Source: Asterias rubens
Taxonomy: Eukaryota > Echinodermata > Asteroidea > Forcipulatida > Asteriidae
Assembly: GCF_902459465.1 (NCBI RefSeq)
Contig: NC_047068.1
Location: 8,370,001 to 8,434,000 of the forward strand
Length of the DNA stretch: 64,000 nucleotides
Direction of reading: 5' to 3'
Below are positions 48,158 through 59,368 of this stretch, one piece after another (the first letter of the stretch is position 1; each line of letters starts with the position of its first letter). Below the pieces are notes generated by a model. The model was not told the DNA's origin. It searched no databases and saw only the letters and a list, made by a program, of their open reading frames with translations. The position numbers and the translations under genes are program-made.

Positions 48158-48546
48158 TTAAAGGCAGTGGACACGTTTGGTAATTACTAAAAATATTTAT
48201 CATCAAAAAATCTTTCTTGATTACAAGTAATGGGGAGAGATAGATGGTATAAAACATTGTGAGAAACGGCTCCCTCTGAAGTGACGTAGTTTTTGAGAAA
48301 GAAGTATTAATTTATCACAAATTTGATTTCGAGACCTCAAGTTTAGAATTTGAGGTCTCGAAATCAAGCATCAGAAAGCACACAACTTCGTGTGACAAGG
48401 CTGTTTTTTCTTTCAATATTATCTCGCAAATTCGACGACCGATTGAGCTCAAATTTTCACAGGTTTGTTATTTTATGCATATGTTGAGATACACCAACTG
48501 TGAAGACTAGTCTTTGACAATTACCAATAGTGTCCACTGTCTTTAA
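48158..48546. mobile_element. MITE family 1 copy
   Basis: TTAAAGGCAGTGGACACG starts it and GTGTCCACTGTCTTTAA ends it. The central palindrome GAGACCTCAAGTT with TTGAGGTCTCG is intact. Confidence 0.9.
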
Positions 48547-49546
48547 TGCAAACCTGTGGACATTGTGTTTTAAAAATACCCAAATCAGAAAATAAAATCT
48601 TGCACTCTACTTTAAAAACAAACAAATATGATTTAGGGTACATCCACTCCTATAAGTCTAAAGCAGTAGTTTAGAAAAAGGGGCCCAACTTTGAGTGCCC
48701 TTTGTTAATTAACAGATTAAAAAGAGCAACCTTTAAATGTTCAATTTACAGCAAAATATTTACATTTTCCCCCAAATCTGGCTACAACGATGATGCCAAA
48801 AATATCCTTCGAGCATACTTTAATTTTACCATAATCACAGCAAACATAAATTTTCTCAAGTGAAAATATTTGTCACAGATTTTCCTTGAAAGGGAAGGTA
48901 TATGGTAATCACTCTTAAAATTAATAGCAATAAAAACTAACTTGGTGAGAAAAAACAGAAGCTTTGGATAGTAAAAAGCATTTTGAGAATCATTTCATTT
49001 TGACATAATGTGGTTATGGAAAAATATTCCAGTTTGTATCCTCCAAAATTGTAACTTGAGAAATGTTAGTCAGAAATAGTTCTTAGATTGTGTATTCCAA
49101 TAACAATTAATTCTTCCTCCATGGACTACACCGCTCTGGATGTTGGGTGATGTAACGAAAAAAGAAAAAGAGAAGCAATCCATTGATGACAAAGGAACCA
49201 CTATTTCCATTGATTATTGTTTTTTGTTTAACTGCTTTAGAAGCAAACAAAGAATCTTTTAAAAGCCATTTGACTCTATGCTACATTGTCTTGTGTTTCT
49301 GAAGGTTGTCTTTGTGTAAAAAATGAACTTCATCTTTAACCCTGTCAGTGTTTTGGGTCAATTAAATCGGTCAAATATCTGAGCGTAGGCCCAAATGACT
49401 GGGCCAATTAAATAGACCCTATTTATAGGTAAAAAACATAAATCAAGGACAAGACACCACTGACCTTAAAACTACTGGTGTGCAAGTTGAAAATGTGATC
49501 ATAGTAAAGTTTAAGAAGTCAGCTCTGAACTTGCATATGACTTGCA
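48547..49546. other. No gene recognised
   Basis: 48884-49060 has weak resemblance to a MITE family 1 end (AAAGGGAAGGTATATGGTAA). The rest is unassigned. Confidence 0.4.
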
Positions 49547-49932
49547 TTAAAGGCAGTGGACACTATTGGTAATTACTCAAAATAATTATTAGCATAAAAC
49601 CTTACTTGGTGATGAGTAATGGGGCGAGGTTGATGGTATAAACCATTGTGAGAAACGGTTCCCTCTGAAGTGACATAGTTTTGGAGAAAGAAGTAATTTT
49701 CTACGAGTTGTATTTCGAGACCTCAGATTAAGAATTTGAGGTCTCAAAATCAACCATCTAAACACACACAACTTCGTGTGACAAGGGTGTTTTTATCTTT
49801 CATTATTATCTCACAACTTCGACGACCAATTGAGCTGAACTTTTCGCAGGTTTGTTATTTATGCATATATGTTGAGACGCCAAGAGAGAAGACTAGTCTT
49901 TGACATTTACCAAAGGTGTCCAGTGTCTTTAA
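49547..49932. mobile_element. MITE family 1 copy
   Basis: TTAAAGGCAGTGGACAC to GTGTCCAGTGTCTTTAA, with the central palindrome GAGACCTCAGATT. Confidence 0.9.
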
Positions 49933-50023
49933 GTCATTCTTCCTGGATTCTTCACTGACATTTTTTTCTTAACAGAAAAGGTACCTTATCCAGCTTCAAA
50001 TGCATTTCACTACATTATTCAAT

Positions 50024-50384
50024 ACAGGACACCAGTTTATTCACTTGGTGTATCTGAACATGCATAAAATAACAAAATTTGAACTCAAATGGGCGTCAAT
50101 GTCGCAAGAGAATAATGGAATAAAAAACACCCTTGTCGCACAAGTTGTGTGGTTTCAGAAGCCTTGAATTCAAGACCTCAACTGAGACCTTGAGTTCAAT
50201 TTCAAATATTTTAGTGAGAAATTACATCTTTCTTAGAAGCTACGTCACTTCAGAGGGAGCCGTTTTCTCGCTGTTTTATACTATCAACAGATCTCCTTTG
50301 CTTGCTACAAAGTAAGTTTTTATGCTAACAATTATTTTGAGTAACTACCAATAGTGTCCAGTGCCTTTAAGCAAGTGCCTTTAA
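50024..50384. mobile_element. MITE family 1 copy abutting the TLR stop codon
   Basis: The left end is lost (begins AGGACACCAGTTTATTCACT). The right end GTGTCCAGTGCCTTTAAG is intact and followed by a second GTGCCTTTAAGCAA (14-bp period: 50361-50374 and 50375-50388). The second copy contains the TLR stop codon (TTA on the plus strand, 50381-50383). Confidence 0.88.
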
Positions 50385-53056
50385 GCAAGCTCCTCATTAT
50401 TTTCCGGTGTACGATCTTCACCCAAGACTGTCTTCAGGCGTTGCCAGAAAACAGCCTTCTCATCAGCTCTTCCATCCTCTCCCGGCCACTTCAGGTACGT
50501 GTTCTTCTTGACTGCCCGGTGGATGAGATCATACTTGGACATCTTCTTATCTGGAATATCTTCCAAGATGATCAGAACCAGGACATCTTTGTAGTTGATG
50601 AATAATTTACTCATGGTGACCCGTCTCTCGTAGGTGCACCAGTTGCTCTCCAGGTAGCTCTTCGATATGACACAGATGGTGCGTCTGCTGTGGTCGACGG
50701 AATCAATGATGTTGTCAATGATCTCTTGCCCAGGTTCAAAATCACGCTCGTGATGGCAGACTTTGAATGGATTCTCTCCATTCTCTAGCTCAGGTAACAG
50801 TTTATCTTTGACCCAATCCTCGTCAGCGCTGCTGTGAGATATGAAGGCATCGAACCTGTAATCATTCAATCTGTCATACTCGTCTTTTCTTGCCCGATGA
50901 TGGCGCGCCTTCACCAACAAGTAGACATAGTAAATCTTCCAGCGATTATATATCAAAGCAATGATTAAAACGAGGATCACAAAGTTTCCAACACCAATTA
51001 TGATCCAATACTGCAGCGGAATCTTTCCATCACAGTTCAAAACTTCGGGGTTGAAATCCAGAAGGGGCTTGTGGCGCCACTCTGGCGGCGATTCGCACTG
51101 ACACAAGCTTAAATTACCCAGAAAGATATTGGTGTCGTCGATCCAGTCACGAAACCACTCTTGCTTGCACCCACAGGAAAAGGGATTTCCACAAATGAAG
51201 AGAGTATTAAGAGTCTTCATGACCGGCGACAGCAAGGTTTGATTCACCACATTGATGAGATTCTTATTCAGAGCAAGAAATTGCAGCTCTTTCAGATTAT
51301 CAAACACATGACCAGAAACGGCGGACAGTTGATTGTTGTTCAAATGTAAGGCCTTTAGGTGAACCAGATCATTGAAAACTCCCGTTGGAACTGCCTCAAA
51401 TCCATTGAAGGAAAGATCTAGTGTTCTGAGAGACACAAGGCTCCGAAGAAACAGAACAGGTTTCTTCAATTTAGGCTGGTACCACAGGTTATTGAGATGG
51501 TTATGATCAAGGTACAGCGTCTCTAAGGATTTGAGGGTGACAAATGTATCAGATTCAAGACCATGCATATTATTGTTGCTCAAGTCTAACAGATGAAGTT
51601 GCACAAGATGAGCAAATGGGGATGGGGAACTGATGTCAAGAAGGTGTATCTTTTTCAAACGTAAGTACTTCAGTTTTGAAAGTGGTTTGAAGGAATTTCC
51701 AGTTAGAGTTATAATTCCAGACTTCAGGAAATTATTGCTGATGTCCAGACTGAGAAGCTCATGGAGATCTTGAAACTCTTCACCAGTGAAGATCTGAATG
51801 ATACCATTGTTAGAGAGATTAAGAGTTCGTAAACTTATTAATCCTCGAAAAGAACCCTCAGAGGAGAGCCGTTTGATAGAATTGTTATTCAAGTAGAGGT
51901 CCTCAAGATGCCCATTGTGGGCAAAAGACCCTGGGTCTATTTCTGTCAGTAAATTATTGAAGAGGGCAAGGGTTTTCAGGGAGGTCAAGCCGGTCAACGC
52001 AGTCTCGCTGATTGATGCAATCAAGTTGTTGTGGAGTTGTAGAATTTGCAAGTGGCTGAGGTAAGAGCCGAAGCTTGCGTTGGTTAGGGTTGTCAGGCGA
52101 TTGTAAGAAAGGTCCAGCTCCTCCAATGTTGAGTTTTCCAAACCTCTAAACATTGATGAAGTGATGGATTGGAGAGTGAGGGATTGAAGAATCAGCTTCT
52201 TCACTTTGGTGCCGATGGCTGTACTGATGTTTTCTATACGGCCAGGCGGTGGGTTCTGGCTGAGAGCTTGAGTGAAATTCAAAGTGTCGATGCCAAGGAT
52301 TGTATTGAAAACTTTTGTGTCGATAGACAGAATGGCATTGCGGGACAGATCAAGTCTTTCAAGTCGTGCACCAGACAAGGCCTTAAAGTCATCTTGGTTC
52401 AACTTAGTGATGCTGTTTCTAGCCAAGCTGAACACCTTCAGCCTAATTTTCAAAGTTCCGCCAATCTTTGCTGAATCTATGCCAATCTTCTCCAGTAGCA
52501 ATGTTTCGAGTGTCATATTAAGGGGTTCGAGGTATTGAGGCATGGATAGAGCCTTCTTTATGCCATTGTTCTGATCCGATAAATCCAATGTCTTCAGCTT
52601 GGAGACAGACATGAAGGCGTCGGGCGGGATCTTGTTGATCTGATTGTGGGAGAGAAACAGGTGTTGAAGCTGTGCCTGATCTGTGAAGTAGTCACGCTCG
52701 AGCTTTGAGATGGTGTTATACGACATATCAAGATAACGCAGATTGACCAGCCCTGCCAAGGAACTACTGCTGATTGGATGAAGCTTATTATGGGATAGCA
52801 GAAGGGTCTCCGTTGATATGGGAATCCCTTCGGGTATGCTTCTCAGTCTCAGGTAACTGCAGTCTGTGAAAGTGGCATTGACAATCCTGCAAGGAAACTT
52901 GTCGGACAGCTGATCAGAATCCTTTGCGGAGCTACTGATGGGTAGAATGCCCGTCTGAAAGACAATGGCCACGAGAACAACAACCAGTGCTGACCACTTC
53001 ATGATGATCATATGGATGGTGGGTTGGTAAGTTGTGGGGGGGACTTCTGCTTCCAT
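50381..53056 (-). CDS. Toll-like receptor, intronless coding region, 891 residues
   Basis: One uninterrupted frame encodes a complete TLR. The N-terminus has a hydrophobic signal (WSALVVVLVAIVFQTGILP, about 21-39); Met16 or Met19 just before it may be the real start. A cysteine-bearing LRR N-cap follows (FPCRIVNATFTDC), then about 20 leucine-rich repeats (LxxLxLxxN pattern) and an LRRCT cap at about 624-678 with the CxC pattern (NPFSCGCKQEWFRDW). A membrane span lies at about 683-704 and the TIR domain at about 733-880. The TIR has box 1 (YRFDAFISHS), a BB loop with the conserved proline (RDFEPGQEIIDNI) and box 3 (FW). A single LRRCT makes it a vertebrate-like, single-cysteine-cluster TLR. 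It should bind a microbial ligand outside the cell or in endosomes and signal through TIR adaptors. The ligand cannot be told. A strong acceptor (polypyrimidine tract then ag) ends 3 bp before the ATG, so an intron in the 5' UTR is likely. The stop codon touches a MITE. Confidence 0.97.
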   Translation of the reverse strand: MEAEVPPTTYQPTIHMIIMKWSALVVVLVAIVFQTGILPISSSAKDSDQLSDKFPCRIVNATFTDCSYLRLRSIPEGIPISTETLLLSHNKLHPISSSSLAGLVNLRYLDMSYNTISKLERDYFTDQAQLQHLFLSHNQINKIPPDAFMSVSKLKTLDLSDQNNGIKKALSMPQYLEPLNMTLETLLLEKIGIDSAKIGGTLKIRLKVFSLARNSITKLNQDDFKALSGARLERLDLSRNAILSIDTKVFNTILGIDTLNFTQALSQNPPPGRIENISTAIGTKVKKLILQSLTLQSITSSMFRGLENSTLEELDLSYNRLTTLTNASFGSYLSHLQILQLHNNLIASISETALTGLTSLKTLALFNNLLTEIDPGSFAHNGHLEDLYLNNNSIKRLSSEGSFRGLISLRTLNLSNNGIIQIFTGEEFQDLHELLSLDISNNFLKSGIITLTGNSFKPLSKLKYLRLKKIHLLDISSPSPFAHLVQLHLLDLSNNNMHGLESDTFVTLKSLETLYLDHNHLNNLWYQPKLKKPVLFLRSLVSLRTLDLSFNGFEAVPTGVFNDLVHLKALHLNNNQLSAVSGHVFDNLKELQFLALNKNLINVVNQTLLSPVMKTLNTLFICGNPFSCGCKQEWFRDWIDDTNIFLGNLSLCQCESPPEWRHKPLLDFNPEVLNCDGKIPLQYWIIIGVGNFVILVLIIALIYNRWKIYYVYLLVKARHHRARKDEYDRLNDYRFDAFISHSSADEDWVKDKLLPELENGENPFKVCHHERDFEPGQEIIDNIIDSVDHSRRTICVISKSYLESNWCTYERRVTMSKLFINYKDVLVLIILEDIPDKKMSKYDLIHRAVKKNTYLKWPGEDGRADEKAVFWQRLKTVLGEDRTPENNEELA

Positions 53057-53064
53057 TCACTAAA

Positions 53065-53100
53065 AAAATAAACAAAAGAGAGAAATCAAAACAAAACCTT
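53065..53100 (-). promoter_or_regulatory. Probable 3' splice site of a TLR 5'-UTR intron
   Basis: On the minus strand, a T/C-rich tract (TTTCTCTCTTTTG, then TTTATTTTTTTAG) ends three bases before the ATG. This makes a leader intron likely. The matching donor was not identified. Confidence 0.5.
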
Positions 53101-53106
53101 AATTCT

Positions 53107-53370
53107 TAAAGGAACACGTTGCCTTGAATCGGACGAGTTGGTCTTTGAAAAACGTTTGGAACCAAATGCTATGAAATGCATATGGTTAGAAAGATGTTTT
53201 AAAAGTAGAATATACTGATCCACACAAGTATGACTCTGCAATTTTCAGGCATGTTGTTTGCGGATCATTATTCTACTTTTAAATTATCTAACCATTTGCA
53301 TTTCATAACAAATTGTTCCAAACGCTTTTCAAAGACCAACTCGACCGATGCAAGTCAACGTGTTCCTTAA
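53107..53370. mobile_element. 264-bp MITE (TTAAAGGAACACGTTG ends) upstream of the TLR
   Basis: The left end TTAAAGGAACACGTTGCCTT and GACGAGTTGGTCTTTGAAAA are mirrored by TTTTCAAAGACCAACTCGAC and CAACGTGTTCCTTAA on the right. Confidence 0.9.
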
Positions 53371-53524
53371 AAAAATAAAACTGATGGCTTTTGGGGCACA
53401 AAATACCTGTGCAAGTGAGGGATCAACTGATCTGTTTTTGCACAAGTGTTTGTATTCATAACCACCATCAATCCTTTCTTGACACAATGTCAGGCCTTGA
53501 ATTTCGGGGTTAATAGACCGCTGC

Positions 53525-53676
53525 AATGGGAGACTTTGGGACGCTAGGTGGCAGCAGACTTACCCGGTAAATTTCCATTGTTTACGTAGTTCTGAGCGTG
53601 CGCACATGACCGAGAACAATGGATTTTACTTGGTAAGTCTGCTGCCATCAAGCGTCCCAAAAGTCTCCCATTACTG
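53525..53676. mobile_element. 152-bp foldback MITE upstream of the TLR
   Basis: AATGGGAGACTTTGGGACGC and GCAGCAGACTTACC on the left are mirrored by GGTAAGTCTGCTGCCATCAA and GCGTCCCAAAAGTCTCCCAT on the right. Confidence 0.88.
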
Positions 53677-53836
53677 CCATGCTTTAAAAAAAAAAAATTA
53701 GGGCAATTTTGTAAGTGTAAAAAGGGCACCACAGCATTTTTATTTATTTTGGAGGGCACCACCATGGCAATAACTAAGTTTGTGGAAAAAGCGAAAAGGG
53801 TGGCACTCACACGAAGGATAGTGAAATAACCATACC

Positions 53837-54510
53837 AAATATTTGGCAGAAAAAAACGACAAAAACTTACCAAAAGACTGACCGAATATATCCATAATCC
53901 ATAGCGGAGCCAACTAGTGATTTTGACCCAACCAAACACGATGTTCATACAGTACATGTACATGTACATGTACATGCCTACATGCTGCGCACTCGGTGCG
54001 GGGGATCGGTGCTTACACACACAGGCGGTGACAGCATACGACAGCCATGGCTCGTCCAGATGCGTGTTTGGTTGGGTCACGCTGATTGGTTGTTGCCAAG
54101 CAAGTGCGACGTTCAAAATCACTAGTTGGCTCCGCTATGGATTATGGATATATTCGGTCAGTCTTTTGGTAAGTTTTTGTCGTTTTTTTCTACCAATCAG
54201 CGTGACCCAACCAAACACGATGTTCATACAGTACATGTACATGTACATGTACATGTACATGTACATGCCTACATGTACATGCCTGCATGCTGCGCACTCG
54301 GTGCGGGGGATCGGTGCTTACACACACACACAGGCGGTGACAGCATACGACAGCCATGGCTCGTACAGATGCGTGTTTGGTTGGGTCACGCTGATTGGTT
54401 GTTGCCAAGCAAGTGCGACGTTCAAAATCACTAGTTGGCTCCGCTATGGATTATGGATATATTCGGTCAGTCTTTTGGTAAGTTTTTGTCGTTTTTTCTG
54501 CCAAATATTT
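53837..54510. mobile_element. 674-bp inverted-repeat element with internally duplicated core
   Basis: The ends AAATATTTGGCAG (left) and CTGCCAAATATTT (right) open long arms containing CGACAAAAACTTACC and GGAGCCAACTAGTG. The right arm appears twice (about 54115-54190 and 54420-54510). The core between arms, with a (GTACAT)n tract and CACACA run, also appears twice (about 53925-54115 and 54200-54420). The parallel open frames on both strands result from this symmetry. Confidence 0.85.
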
Positions 54511-54682
54511 TCATGATGTTGTTTTAAGGGTTCCAGATGACGTTGTCATACAATAAAGATCAACTCCATGTGTTTAGAATGTCTGTCATGATTTTGGAAA
54601 GTGGAAAAAAAGGACGAATCTGATCACGAGTCTGGCAAAAACTGGTCAAAACTGCTAGTTACACCGATAATATCAGTCTTGT

Positions 54683-54745
54683 GTCGTAACCCTCCGGTCT
54701 CCGACCGTCGGGAGGATGGAGGGTTACGATTATCGCAACTACATC
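54683..54745. repeat. Hairpin related to 42788-42866
   Basis: GTCGTAACCCTCC and GGAGGGTTACGATTATCGC flank CCGACCGTCGGG. Shares both the arm sequence and the CCGTCGG centre with the other copy. Confidence 0.7.
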
Positions 54746-56062
54746 AGAATAGGCGAACACTGGTCTTCAGCTCTCTCCGAGAGAGTCGAGGTATATCAGA
54801 GGCTGTTGGGTCTTCAACCCTATTTTGCCTAGGCTGCTCGCCCCCCGTTTATATTCAATTAATGTCACAACTGGTTAACTGCCTTTTTGTATTGCCTTAT
54901 TTTTGTTTACGTAATGGTTTATATTAAATTTAATTGAACATACTTGCAGTTTCATATTGTGCTGGTCTGTTTGACTACTTTTGTTACCCTTATTTCTTTG
55001 GGGCGTGGGTATTTTTCGAAGTCTCTGGCCTTTAGGAATTTGGATCGTAACAACCAGGATACAGTAGTACCACTCCCTATTCATGGGCTAGTGTTAATTA
55101 TGCTAGATAGATAGATAGCCCACCATACTAGTGCAGCCAAGGTCACTTCAAGGTGGTTCACTAAAAAATACTGCTTTAGTGGTGCTGGGTTATGGCTAAT
55201 TTCATACATATTTATCGTTCTTTTTTGTGTTCATATTATATTAATATATTCCAAAACAAATAAATAGTGCGCTGCAATGCATCTTCTTTTGTCTTCTGTT
55301 CTGAAGTTCTGGGATCTGGTTGCATTGGGGTTCACTTTTCAATTCTATGAACATGAACATCACCCAATATTAATGATGTTTAGTTCAAATAACTTTTACT
55401 ATGCAAAATACTGATACTTAACTTACCAAATTTCAGTGAAATAACGATGTTTCAAACGGCAAAATGTAGACATTTTGAGAAAACAATCCTGCTTGTCCTT
55501 GGTCTCCTGCAACAAAATGAAGGCCTAGAAAAATACCCACACTTCGCCTCGGCCGTCCATTCTACATTTTTAGGTAAGAAATGTCATTGGAGGGTTACAA
55601 ATTGAATACCAAAATAAAAAATTCCATGTCTGGTCCTTTGAAAATTCAAAATATAAGCAAACAGCATAATTGTATTACCAGTTTCATTGTTTTTAAACTC
55701 ATTGTGTCTTTGTTCTTCTTGTTTTATTCCGAGTACATTTTGACTAAAAGCTGAAACCCCCTATTTTAAAATGGAGTCTACCTTTGGGGAAATTCCCGAG
55801 CACGCAATAAAACGGAGGAAACCATTCTTAAGAAGGTGTGTACTACTCGTGTATGGTCCGGTTCACCATATAGAGTAAGGACAGAGATTCACAGATCCTA
55901 AGCCCAAGTTTTTGTGCAACAAGATTGTGCTTCCAGCTCTCAATTTTACTTCCGTTGAAAGGAAATTTATTCCCTGATTACATTTTATCATGTTACACTT
56001 ACTTTGTAATCGAAGGCGTTAAAATAGGAAGTATGCCCCTTTAAAAAAAAAATGAAGGTGAA
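54746..56062. other. No gene recognised
   Basis: Only a short (GATA)n run near 55106. Nothing else was assigned. Confidence 0.4.
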
Positions 56063-56362
56063 CCAAACAGTGAACCCAACAGTGAACCGGTTTCTCCTAA
56101 ATATAATAGCTCGACGCAACGTTCTTTGGTTTCTCCCAATCACTTGCTTTTTGCCCAGGCATCCAAACAGTGAACCCAACAGTGAACCGGTTTCTCCTAA
56201 ATATAATAGCTCGACGCAACGTTCTTTGGTTTCTCCCAATCACTTGCTTTTTGCCCAGGCATCCAAACAGTGAACCCAACAGTGAACCGGTTTCTCCTAA
56301 ATATAATAGCTCGACGCAACGTTCTTTGGTTTCTCCCAATCACTTGCTTTTTGCCCAGGTAT
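56063..56362. repeat. Three tandem 100-bp units, nearly identical
   Basis: CCAAACAGTGAACCCAACAG recurs at exactly 100-bp spacing at 56063 (one base differs just before it), 56163 and 56263. The units look identical until the last few bases. Because 100 is not a multiple of three, frames rotate from unit to unit, so the open frames here are not a protein. Confidence 0.95.
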
Positions 56363-57627
56363 CCACGACTTTAGGGTGGGTTTGTTTGTCTTTTTTTCAT
56401 CATGTCCAAATGAAAAGGGCGGGTTTTGCTCCCTGTCGTTATTGAGTCAGGGGCCAAATTCATAGTGCAGAAAACATTGTAAATATTAATTTGGGGGTTT
56501 CAATTATCACTGGAAGTTTTTTTATGGAATAACTTGTAACCGTCTGGAAATTTGCTGGAAATTTACATCTACACTATTACTTGAGTCAAATCCGCCAATG
56601 TCATAGGGTAGCATGTTTTAAGCATCTCTGTGAAATTGCATCAAGTTAATTAATTGGTATGACGAGGAGGGAGGAGGGGGTATCTTTAACCACAAGAAAG
56701 GAGCCAACTAAAGATGGTGTTTGTTTACAAACCACACTTGAAAGTAAATGACTGGTTTATTGAACAGATAAACTTTGCACACGGCATAGCTTTATGGGGG
56801 CGCACAAATAAATTCAAGATAACGAAACACCTGAAATTTGTACGCTTAGCAAAATGAACATTCAAAAATTGATTTATAAGTACAAACAAACATTTCTAAA
56901 ACAATCAATGAGACAAAGAACAAAATATAACATGATGGATACTACAGGGGCCATCACATTGTTGACTTAGTTTTAAAAAGCAATTTACATATAAGTAGCA
57001 ATTGAAAACCCCCTTCAAACGAACAAACAAACAAACACCCCAACAAACAAACAGACAATAACAACGGTATGTCCTCATTCTCTTTGGAATGTTGTTTTCC
57101 AGTTTTCTTTTGTTTGGACTTGAGAAATGGGACAACTATAATTTTCCCCCTTACCACAAAAGAAAATTAATCCAGAACATGAACAAGAATAAACTTCTCA
57201 CCAATTCAAGTGGCCACCTGTGAAGTACCTACATAAATGTACATAAAGTCGTAAAATTATTACAGAAAGGATGCAAGTGGTGCATCAAGCAAAATATAAA
57301 TGAACACATTCTAAAATGAGTTAACAGATGCAACCAAATGCCCTTATATTGTTTATCCAGAAGCAACTCAATGGCACTTAGTAAAATTCACAAAATTTTA
57401 ACAAGATGAGCTAATTTTATTGATTATTTTGTGCACAACTTAATCCATTATTATGTTGTGCACAACCTAATCCGTTATTATGTTGCACACAACTTAATCC
57501 ATTATTATGAAATTGAACAATACTAATTGTCAGGCATAATATTTAGTCCTTAACAAAAAAAGTAGGAATATTGTGTTGAGTAAAAGGGTCAGTATGTAGT
57601 AGGCATCAATACAATTTTCAGGCTGTT
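56363..57627. other. No gene recognised
   Basis: A (CAAA)n run lies at about 57020-57050, and three copies of TTATGTTG(T/C)(G/A)CA(C)AACTTAATCC-like sequence occur at about 57428-57505. Otherwise unassigned. Confidence 0.45.
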
Positions 57628-58001
57628 TTAAAGGGAAGGTACACGTTTGGTAATTACTCAAAACAAATATTAACTTAAAAACTGACTTGGTAACGAGCGT
57701 GGAGAGCTTTTAAATAGTATAAAACATTGTAACGGCTCCCTCTGAAGTAGCATATATTTTGAAATAGAGGTAATTTCTCACTTAAAAAAATAAAAGACTT
57801 CTAGCTCAAAGTCTTTTATTCCTATCTGAAGGCACACAAATTCGTCCAACAAGGGTACTTTTTCTTTCATCATTTTCTCCCAACTCCGATGACCAATTGA
57901 GCTCAAATTTTCACAGGTTTGTTTTTTTTATGCATATGTTGAGATACACTAAGTGAGAACACTGGTCTTTGACAATTACTAATAGTGTACCATCCCTTTA
58001 A
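57628..58001. mobile_element. MITE family 1 copy, diverged ends and palindrome
   Basis: The ends are TTAAAGGGAAGGTACACGTT and TAGTGTACCATCCCTTTAA. The central hairpin is AAAAGACTTCTAGC / TCAAAGTCTTTT. Confidence 0.87.
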
Positions 58002-59036
58002 TCACATTTTTCCTGACTCTTTCCAAAGGCCAAAAAAAAGAAGAAAAGGAAATCGGACTAACATCATGCCTGTCTTGTAAAGTGACCCCAAGGACAGCTC
58101 GTACTTCCTGCAAATCAAATTTGACTTGAATTTGACGTCACAACTCTGTTTTCGCCGTGAATGTTTTCGCGAAAGTTGAGCACAGCTCAACTGCTGCGAA
58201 TAATTCTTTGCGAATATGTGACGTCAAAATTTGGATCGCATTCAAATGAACCGAGCTTTTGTATGTGAAACTCACATATGTACTACAGTGACAAGGATTT
58301 GAATTACATAAGTCAATTATACTACAATGATGTAGAGCTGAAAGATTAACCCACTCTCTGTTGATTCTTCAAGATTAGATATTCTAGGATACCAATGAAA
58401 AACAAATTCTATCTTGGTTTATAATAACGCATGTTGCAGCACTTCTTTTTGGTGGTAATCTAAACCTACTTAAATGTGTATATAGTACAGATGTATTGGG
58501 ACAAAATGGATTGTTATAGTACAATGCGCTTTCCTGTTCCGTTGTTAAAGGGAAACAGTAAGGATATGTCTTTTACAATAATCGTCTTACAGAGACATCT
58601 TACTAATATTGTGCATTACATTTTTGTCTTGCTATTCACTACCTACCCAAATTCCAACAGCCAATTTTAGTGTATTTTGTTTCATGGGATTGTGTACTGC
58701 AAGACAACCTAACCGTGCTAGAAACGGGACCGCCAGTCTTGTAAGTTAAGGACATTTGTCCTTGGGATTTCGATGGACTCGGGAAAACTCCAAGATGTAG
58801 AATGGGTGTTTTAATGTTAAGGCAGAACTGTACATGTATTTAATAAACCGTGATAATAACAAAATGATGACAACCAAAAACACAGACACAAAAATCTTCT
58901 TTTCCATGGTAACCCAGCACTTGGGAAAGCATAGAAATGGTGAAGCGTGAACAAAAAAAAATTGAATATTGAAAACGGTTTATCTTTACAGAGTTAACTT
59001 TAGCAAACCCTAAGCATTGTTTTTACTTGACTTACG

Positions 59037-59042
59037 TTTATT
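59037..59042 (-). terminator. Candidate polyadenylation signal of U2AF2
   Basis: AATAAA on the minus strand, 327 bp after the U2AF2 stop. Placement is plausible; use is not shown. Confidence 0.4.
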
Positions 59043-59368
59043 TTGTACGAGCGTGAAACAATTGTTCCCCCCCCCCAAATATAATAATATTTAGTCCTTG
59101 GTAAAAAGTATAAACATTTCATTGAGTACAAGAGCTGAACTACATGTACACATAGCATAGGCTTTGGAGTACTTTTCAACCTATTTGATCACAATTTTTC
59201 AGATTTTTCCAAGGGCAAAACAAAATAAAAAATCAGACCAAAGTAGGAAGAATATCATGCCTGTATATTGGTGTCCAACCCCCCTCCCCTCCCATGAGAG
59301 CAAATTCCAGGTTTCTGTCAGGTTGTATTTTTGTTATAAAGTTATTCTGTTTTTCGTTTTTTTCAAAT

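Noticed and set aside
53544-54516. Pair of about 195-codon frames on both strands sharing peptide segments
   Set aside because: The shared peptides come from the inverted arms and duplicated core of one repeat element.
55988-56445. Repeated-peptide frames that look like a tandem-repeat protein
   Set aside because: The repeat unit is 100 bp, so the frame shifts at every unit; no real repeat protein would keep this.
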